Below are positions 5,410 to 5,501 of a stretch of 5,501 bases of DNA, in pieces. The stretch lies in NCBI GenBank assembly GCA_903858975.1, contig CAIOKW010000140.1, forward strand, positions 1 through 5,501. Direction: 5' to 3'. Each line of letters opens with the position of its first letter. Positions within the stretch are counted from its first letter, which is position 1. The notes beneath the pieces are model-generated. The model made no database searches. It had not been told where the DNA came from and saw nothing but the letters and a program-made list of their open reading frames with translations. Source of the DNA: Oligoflexia bacterium (GTDB lineage: Bacteria; Bdellovibrionota; UBA1018; CAIMNF01). The position numbers and the translations under genes were made by a program.

Positions 5410-5501
5410 ATTCTCGAAATAATAGTCAAAATCCAAGTGATACAAGCGCCCTAGGGACTCTCGTTTTTTTTGCAGATTCCATTACGGATGATGATGAAGA
5501 T
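5406..5501 (+). CDS. Open frame running off the right edge, start uncertain, product unknown
   Basis: The frame one base behind the ATPase frame is open from 5367 to the end of the window. Read from the CTG at 5406-5408 it gives LNSRNNSQNPSDTSALGT followed by LVFFADSITDDDED, polar and then acidic. It contains no ATG, GTG or TTG before the edge. Possible explanations are a rare CTG start overlapping the ATPase stop as CTGA, a -1 frameshift or polymerase slippage on the A9 tract fusing it to the ATPase, a start beyond the window, or a homopolymer sequencing error. MoxR-type genes are often followed by VWA-domain genes, but nothing here identifies such a domain. An alternative ATG run at 5488 in another frame (MMMK) lacks a ribosome binding site. 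Confidence 0.35.
   Translation, partial: MNSRNNSQNPSDTSALGTLVFFADSITDDDED

Noticed and set aside
5440..5471. CCCTAGGG palindrome followed by a run of eight T as a terminator after the ATPase
   Set aside because: The palindrome has no loop and cannot form a stable hairpin, and the stretch lies within an open frame that may be coding.
5488..5501. ATG ATG ATG run as the start of the next gene
   Set aside because: No ribosome binding site precedes it and only four codons are visible, so it cannot be supported, though it remains possible.
1..5501. CRISPR array, insertion sequence, tRNA or rRNA
   Set aside because: No regularly spaced repeats, transposase motifs or terminal inverted repeats, and no cloverleaf or rRNA-like stretch was seen on reading both strands.

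Overview
The window holds two divergent transcription units either side of a 149-bp regulatory gap (994-1142). The leftward unit is a LexA repressor gene followed by the start of an MFS drug-efflux-type transporter that runs off the left edge. The rightward unit is a compact gene string: two paralogous CAT-type amino acid permeases in tandem, a 57-residue single-span membrane protein that overlaps the second permease by 4 bp, a MoxR/AAA_5-type ATPase, and an open frame that runs off the right edge without a conventional start codon.

The base composition is moderate, and spacing is tight with good Shine-Dalgarno sites, so this is a bacterium. I cannot name the phylum. The LexA operator has the direct-repeat form GTTC-N7-GTTC known from Alphaproteobacteria, but the LexA N-terminus does not look like the alphaproteobacterial LexA type I know. 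The operator is therefore a hint and not a taxonomic call.

Left side: lexA (307-993, minus) has an intact winged-helix DNA-binding domain, an Ala-Gly self-cleavage site and the Ser/Lys catalytic pair. The proposed operator fills the 17-bp spacer of a plausible sigma-70-type promoter, which is a textbook layout for autoregulation. The MFS gene begins 38 bp after the lexA stop and may be co-transcribed, which would place an efflux pump under SOS control.

Right side: the first permease (484 aa, about 12 spans) and the second (591 aa, about 14 spans) share the APC/CAT core and a conserved C-terminal block. The second carries about 38 extra residues between TM3 and TM4 and about 70 extra residues, probably two more membrane spans, before the C-terminal block. 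The small membrane protein and the ATPase follow in the same unit with overlap or very short gaps. This suggests that amino acid uptake, a small accessory membrane subunit and a MoxR-like chaperone ATPase are expressed together. At the end of the ATPase gene an A9G tract contains the heptamer A-AAA-AAG just before the stop. A -1 shift there would enter the open frame that continues to the window end, which is the most unusual local signal.
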